Notes under the pieces: model-generated
Told to the model about the DNA's origin: nothing
Seen by the model: only the letters and a program-made list of their open reading frames with translations
Databases searched by the model: none
Translations under genes and position numbers: made by a program
Origin: an uncultured Oscillospiraceae bacterium
GTDB taxonomy: Bacteria; Bacillota; Clostridia; Oscillospirales; Acutalibacteraceae
Length of the DNA: 8,299 nt
Direction of reading: 5' to 3'
Assembly: GCA_900555805.1 (NCBI GenBank)
Contig: USMJ01000040.1
Span: 1-8,299, forward strand
Part shown: piece by piece, positions 5,067 through 8,299 of the stretch
Layout: each line of letters begins with the position of its first letter
Position numbering within the stretch: the stretch's first letter is position 1

Positions 5067-6311
5067 ATGGCTTCGCTTTATAACAACAGGGTCATTTTAC
5101 ATTGCGATCTGAATAACTTTTTCGCCTCGGTCGAGGCTTTCTATAAACCCGAACTCAAAGAGGTACCGATGGCTGTCTGCGGCAGTAAAGAGGAGCGCCA
5201 CGGCATAGTCCTCGCGAAAAACGACAAAGCCAAGGCATACGGCGTCAAAACCGCCGAGCCGATATGGCAGGCGCAGAACAAATGCCCGAACCTCGTCTGT
5301 GTTCCGCCGCACTATGACAGATATGTAGAATTTTCCAAAAAGGCGAGGGCGATATATTCCGATTATACCGACATGGTCGAGCCGTTCGGCATAGACGAAT
5401 GCTGGCTCGACGTGACGGGCAGCTCGCTGCTGTTCGGCTCGGGGGAGGAGATCGCGTACCAAATAAAAGAGCGGATAAAGTCGGAGGTCGGCGTCACGAT
5501 TTCGGTCGGCGTCAGTTTCAACAAGGTCTTCGCGAAACTCGGAAGCGACCTGAAAAAGCCCGACGCGGTGACGGTCCTCTCTCAGGAAAATTTCAAGGAG
5601 AAGATCTGGAACCTGCCTGCTGATTCGCTTATCGGCGTCGGGAAAGCGACAATGAGAACGCTCGAAAGAATAGGACTTAAAACGATAGGCGACGTGGCGA
5701 GATGCAAGACGAGAGTGCTTGAACTCGAACTCGGGAAAAACGGACTTGAACTCTGGAAAGTCGTCAACGGATATGACACTTCGCCCGTTCTTAAAACCGA
5801 TTCGCTTCCGAAAGCCAAAAGCTTCAGCCACGGAACGACGCAAGCGAAAAATCTCACCGACAACAACGAAGTCAGAGCGACATTCGTTTCCCTCGCCGAA
5901 AGAATAGCTCATAATCTTCGCAAAGACGGCGTTTTAGCGTCGGTAGTATCAATTTCGATCAGAGACGAAAGGCTTGTGACTATAGAACGGCAGAGAAAGC
6001 TCAGACAGCCGACAAGAATTGTCGAAGAACTTGTTTCGACCGCGATGGAGCTTTTCGCCGAAAACTGGGACTGGCACAGCGAGGTGCGTTCGGTGACTAT
6101 TCACGCCTGCGATTTTGTCGATGAAGAAGCGGCGTGTCAGTATAATCTGTTCTGCGACAACACGCGAAACGAAAAGCTCGAATCGCTTGAAGGTCAGGTC
6201 GACAGAATAAGAGAAAAATTCGGAAACGAATCCGTCGTCCGCGCGTCGGCGATGAAAATCAAAAAGCCAGACCAGGAGGAAGCATACAATCCGTTTCATC
6301 CTAAGATATAA
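5067..6311 (+). CDS. dinB: DNA polymerase IV (Y-family translesion polymerase)
   Basis: This 414-residue error-prone polymerase extends primers across DNA lesions. The palm carries the metal ligands Asp14 in HCDLNNFFASVE and Asp110-Glu111 in GIDECWLD. Phe19 occupies the steric-gate position that excludes ribonucleotides. SVGVSFNKVFAKLGSDLKKPD (146-166) is the second family signature, helix-hairpin-helix elements of the thumb follow (about 180-235), and the little finger covers about 245-355. QYNLF (358-362) matches the place and shape of a beta-clamp binding peptide, although it lies about 50 residues before the end. Length is normal for the family. I start it at 5067, where GAGGTG (5055-5060) is six bases upstream. 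An in-frame ATG at 5043 lies inside the LexA box, has no ribosome site and would leave almost no leader. The promoter and operator upstream show SOS control. Confidence 0.95.
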   Translation: MASLYNNRVILHCDLNNFFASVEAFYKPELKEVPMAVCGSKEERHGIVLAKNDKAKAYGVKTAEPIWQAQNKCPNLVCVPPHYDRYVEFSKKARAIYSDYTDMVEPFGIDECWLDVTGSSLLFGSGEEIAYQIKERIKSEVGVTISVGVSFNKVFAKLGSDLKKPDAVTVLSQENFKEKIWNLPADSLIGVGKATMRTLERIGLKTIGDVARCKTRVLELELGKNGLELWKVVNGYDTSPVLKTDSLPKAKSFSHGTTQAKNLTDNNEVRATFVSLAERIAHNLRKDGVLASVVSISIRDERLVTIERQRKLRQPTRIVEELVSTAMELFAENWDWHSEVRSVTIHACDFVDEEAACQYNLFCDNTRNEKLESLEGQVDRIREKFGNESVVRASAMKIKKPDQEEAYNPFHPKI

Positions 6312-6323
6312 TTTCAGCGACAT

Positions 6324-6359
6324 TTTTGCCCGTTTCCCGTAAACAGAAAACGGGCAAAA
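6324..6359. repeat. Inverted repeat after dinB, possible terminator
   Basis: A perfect 12-bp stem (6324-6335 with 6348-6359) with a 12-base loop begins 12 bases after the dinB stop. Its A/T pairs form the base of the stem, and no free T-run follows on either strand, so it is at best an atypical terminator. No better plus-strand terminator for dinB is seen in the window. Confidence 0.5.
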
Positions 6360-6420
6360 TATGTGGGAAGATGTATCTGACTTTTAGTTTTTCGGATGCG
6401 CAGCCGGAAGTTCCTGCGAG

Positions 6421-6506
6421 GGGTGGCAAAATGTTTCGGCTTCGCCGAAACGAGCGCGCCTGCGGCGCGCTCCTTCTTCGCCCATGCGAAGAAGATTTTG
6501 CCACCC
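6421..6506. repeat. Perfect four-way-junction (cloverleaf-shaped) palindromic element
   Basis: A 12-bp outer stem (6421-6432 with 6495-6506) encloses three hairpins placed edge to edge. Arm 1 is 6433-6440 with 6444-6451 (8 bp, loop TTC), arm 2 is 6452-6460 with 6464-6472 (9 bp, loop TGC), and arm 3 is 6473-6481 with 6486-6494 (9 bp, loop CCAT). All 38 pairs are Watson-Crick, only the ten loop bases are unpaired, and no base is left over at the junction. It folds equally on either strand. It is not a tRNA: arm lengths and loops are wrong and the conserved tRNA bases are absent. It sits between the 3' ends of two convergent genes. A REP- or MITE-like mobile palindrome, a structured RNA or a DNA-level signal are all possible. 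I do not recognise it. Confidence 0.9.
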
Positions 6507-6539
6507 GGACCTCCCTCGACGCACTGACCCCCACAGCGC

Positions 6540-6582
6540 AAAAAAGCCCCCGGCATTTCCGCTTCGCGGAATGCTGGGGGCT
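6540..6582 (-). terminator. Terminator of the foldase gene
   Basis: A long GC-rich hairpin (6545-6562 with 6566-6582, loop of three bases, one mismatch and one bulged base) is followed on the minus strand by a run of T (bases 6545-6540). It begins about 24 bases beyond the foldase stop codon. On the plus strand there is no T-run, so it should not act for dinB. Confidence 0.85.
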
Positions 6583-6605
6583 AATGTCATTAAGTTTAAC
6601 TGAGC

Positions 6606-8279
6606 TTATGAAAGGCTCGTTGACTGGCTGAGACTCTGAATCTGTCTCTTTATAGCCTTGTTGGTTGAAGCGATAGCATTGTCAATATAAGTCTGATTTG
6701 CTACCGAAACGGGATACTTTTCGGCTGTGATATTTTCTTCGGTGAAGTGCTCGAATTCGTGTGAAGCGAGATCTGACTTGATCGTTGCTTTCCATTCGGG
6801 ATCGGAGTTCGTCTCGACGAAATACATGATGTGATAACCGTATGATGTCTCAACTATACCGACATCGCCGGCCTTGCGGCTTGAATCGAAGCACCAATCG
6901 TTAAATTCGTCAACCATTGTTCCGGGAGCGACGTCTTCATAGAGACCGCCGTTCTCCTTTGAACCTGTGTCGTCGGAGTTCTCTGTCGCGAGAGCGGCGA
7001 AGCTTTCGGCTGTTCTGTCGCCTGCGAGATACTTGCGGAGAATAAGCTCGGCTTTCTCATATGCCGTCTTGTCCTTAGCTGTGTCAGCCGTGACGCTCAT
7101 CTTGAGATCGACATCCTTGAATGTGTCAAGCGCCGGAACTTTGCTGTCATCCTCTGTCTTGGCGGCGGCTGTTGTCGTGCTGTCGCTTGAGGAATCGCTG
7201 CTTGAAGTGAGATTAACGAGAATGTGTCGAACGTCTATCGTGTTTCTGTCTTCTCTGTAGGGAGTTTCAAGAACCATGCAGACATAGTAACCGCTGTCGT
7301 CAACCTTGAAGACCTTCGTGTCGCCCTTCTTGACGCCCTTGCCGTATATCCAGCTCGCCGTGTCGGAATTGATTTTGCTTGAAATTGTTTCTTTGTTTGT
7401 GATCTTGAACTTTCCGAGCGAGTTCTCAGTGCCTGCGACCTTGTCAACAGCCTTTGAAAGCGCGTCGACATCCTTGCTCTTTGCGAGCTTGTCGGCTGTC
7501 TTTTTGGCGGCCTTCATCGTTGCGTCCGTGACCTTTGAGCTTTCGTTGCCCTCGGAGTCCTTGGTCGTCTCGGTCTCCGCCTTGACGAGATAATAAGCTA
7601 TGCCGACCTTGTCGTAAGCCGTTGTGTCTTTCTTGTATTCCTTTAAGATCTCGTCCTCGCTGAGGCCCTTCTTTAATTCTTCTGTCTTAGTTGTCTGGAA
7701 CTTGTTGGCGAGCGTCTGTTCTTCGAGAATCTTCTTGAAGAGACCCTTTGAAATGCCGTCGCCATAGCTTGCTTTAAGGTACGCGCCGAGTGAGTAGTTG
7801 TTCTTGCTTGCCGTCTCCTTTATTGACGCGATCTGATCGTCGATCTCTTTGATCTCGTCGGCGTCAAGAGTGAGACCGTTTTCGGCCGCGAGCTTAGCGT
7901 AAGCCTTGATGTTGACAAGCTGAGTTTTGACTGTGTAGTCAAAGAAGTCAGCCCATGTCGGGTTCTCATAGCCCTCAAGCTTTTCGCTGTAGGTCTGTTC
8001 GTCGGGCGACTTGGTGTAGTCATAACCGCCGAGGAACATAGCACCGTAGCCCTGACCGTACTGTGAATCATACTGATATCCGTACTGGAAATAGTTGTTC
8101 GCTATCGTGCGATAATAGAAAGAGTATTCCGCTGCGCTGATATCGCCGATATCGCCTATCGTGAGAGCGGCGGCCTTTCTGTATTTTATGCCCGAATTTG
8201 AAACCGCAATGCCTGCGATTCCGGCGACGAGAGCGACAATGATAACGACGATGATCGCCGTCTTTGTGCCCTTTGTCAT
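6606..8279 (-). CDS. Membrane-anchored SurA/PrsA-like peptidyl-prolyl isomerase (parvulin type); 5' end uncertain
   Basis: From the ATG at 8279 the protein has 557 residues. Residues 7-27 are one strongly hydrophobic segment with no lipobox cysteine, so it is probably a membrane-anchored extracytoplasmic foldase, unlike lipoprotein PrsA. A Tyr-rich stretch (about 52-88) and a helical, charged SurA-like region (about 108-220) follow. Residues 225-345 resemble a degenerate parvulin domain (GIAYYLVKAE opening, KKGDTKVFK and YYVCMVLETPYRED close). Residues 348-490 are a canonical parvulin domain: VRHILV (350-355), ENSDDTGSKENGGLYED (433-449), PGTMVDEF (452-459) and YGYHI (480-484). A Ser/Thr/Asp-rich insertion of about 50 residues separates its first strand from its first helix. 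The ATG lacks a convincing ribosome site, and the frame stays open to the window edge (codons for K-A-N-R-V-A precede it), so the true start may lie beyond base 8299. It should assist folding of exported proteins; clients are unknown. Confidence 0.87.
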   Translation of the reverse strand: MTKGTKTAIIVVIIVALVAGIAGIAVSNSGIKYRKAAALTIGDIGDISAAEYSFYYRTIANNYFQYGYQYDSQYGQGYGAMFLGGYDYTKSPDEQTYSEKLEGYENPTWADFFDYTVKTQLVNIKAYAKLAAENGLTLDADEIKEIDDQIASIKETASKNNYSLGAYLKASYGDGISKGLFKKILEEQTLANKFQTTKTEELKKGLSEDEILKEYKKDTTAYDKVGIAYYLVKAETETTKDSEGNESSKVTDATMKAAKKTADKLAKSKDVDALSKAVDKVAGTENSLGKFKITNKETISSKINSDTASWIYGKGVKKGDTKVFKVDDSGYYVCMVLETPYREDRNTIDVRHILVNLTSSSDSSSDSTTTAAAKTEDDSKVPALDTFKDVDLKMSVTADTAKDKTAYEKAELILRKYLAGDRTAESFAALATENSDDTGSKENGGLYEDVAPGTMVDEFNDWCFDSSRKAGDVGIVETSYGYHIMYFVETNSDPEWKATIKSDLASHEFEHFTEENITAEKYPVSVANQTYIDNAIASTNKAIKRQIQSLSQSTSLS

Positions 8280-8299
8280 AGCGACTCTGTTGGCTTTTT

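Noticed and set aside
5097..5912. Open frame of 271 codons on the minus strand inside dinB
   Set aside because: It is antisense to clear polymerase motifs; the translation is arginine- and phenylalanine-rich without domain features.
6421..6506. tRNA or tmRNA-like gene, suggested by the cloverleaf outline
   Set aside because: The acceptor-like stem is 12 bp, there is no 7-base anticodon or T loop, the junction has no spacer bases, and conserved tRNA nucleotides are absent.
6545..6582. Terminator for dinB on the plus strand
   Set aside because: No T-run follows on the plus strand; the T-run is only on the minus strand, where it serves the foldase gene.
6326..6631. Open frames of 68-101 codons on both strands across the 6312-6605 gap
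   Set aside because: They run through GC-rich palindromes that happen to lack stops, have no convincing ribosome sites, and encode low-complexity arginine- and alanine-rich peptides.

Overview
The window reads as chromosomal DNA of a Gram-positive gut-type anaerobe, most likely a member of Clostridia (Bacillota). The reasons are strong AGGAG-type ribosome binding sites, a Gram-positive (DinR-type) LexA box in front of dinB, compact T-tailed terminators, an NADH:flavin/enoate reductase of the clostridial type, and a membrane-anchored PrsA/SurA-like foldase. No outer-membrane genes, phage genes, transposases, tRNA, rRNA or CRISPR repeats are visible. The taxon is an inference from these signals, not a database match.

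Layout, left to right. Bases 1-314 hold the 3' part of a hexapeptide-repeat acetyltransferase (Vat/CatB-like), followed 26 bases later on the same strand by a small alpha/beta hydrolase (341-934). A bidirectional terminator (945-988) separates this pair from a convergent pnuC-family vitamin transporter (992-1675, minus). pnuC has its own textbook promoter and a short leader that ends in a perfect 16-bp terminator placed directly before its ribosome binding site, which is an attenuator layout. Upstream of it on the minus strand is a two-gene operon: a short-chain dehydrogenase (4002-4811), then a 696-residue FMN/4Fe-4S/FAD flavin oxidoreductase (1899-3989), 12 bases apart and translationally linked, with its own terminator (1851-1879) and a promoter at 4843-4871. 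Divergent from it is dinB, DNA polymerase IV (5067-6311), with a 17-bp-spacer promoter and a LexA box over the transcription start. The divergent region also carries three consecutive inverted repeats.

Bases 6312-6605 are non-coding but highly structured. A 12-bp inverted repeat follows dinB. Next comes an 86-base element (6421-6506) that folds into a perfect four-way junction: 38 Watson-Crick pairs, three hairpin arms, an enclosing stem and no unpaired junction base. Last is the terminator of the convergent foldase gene. That gene (6606 to at least 8279, minus) encodes a membrane-anchored peptidyl-prolyl isomerase with a SurA-like chaperone region, one degenerate and one canonical parvulin domain; its 5' end may lie outside the window.

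Functionally, the SDR and flavin reductase look like one pathway that reduces an enone-type substrate and interconverts a ketone and an alcohol. pnuC is salvage transport, dinB is SOS translesion synthesis, and the foldase serves the cell surface. The two items most worth following up are the four-way-junction element and the pnuC leader.
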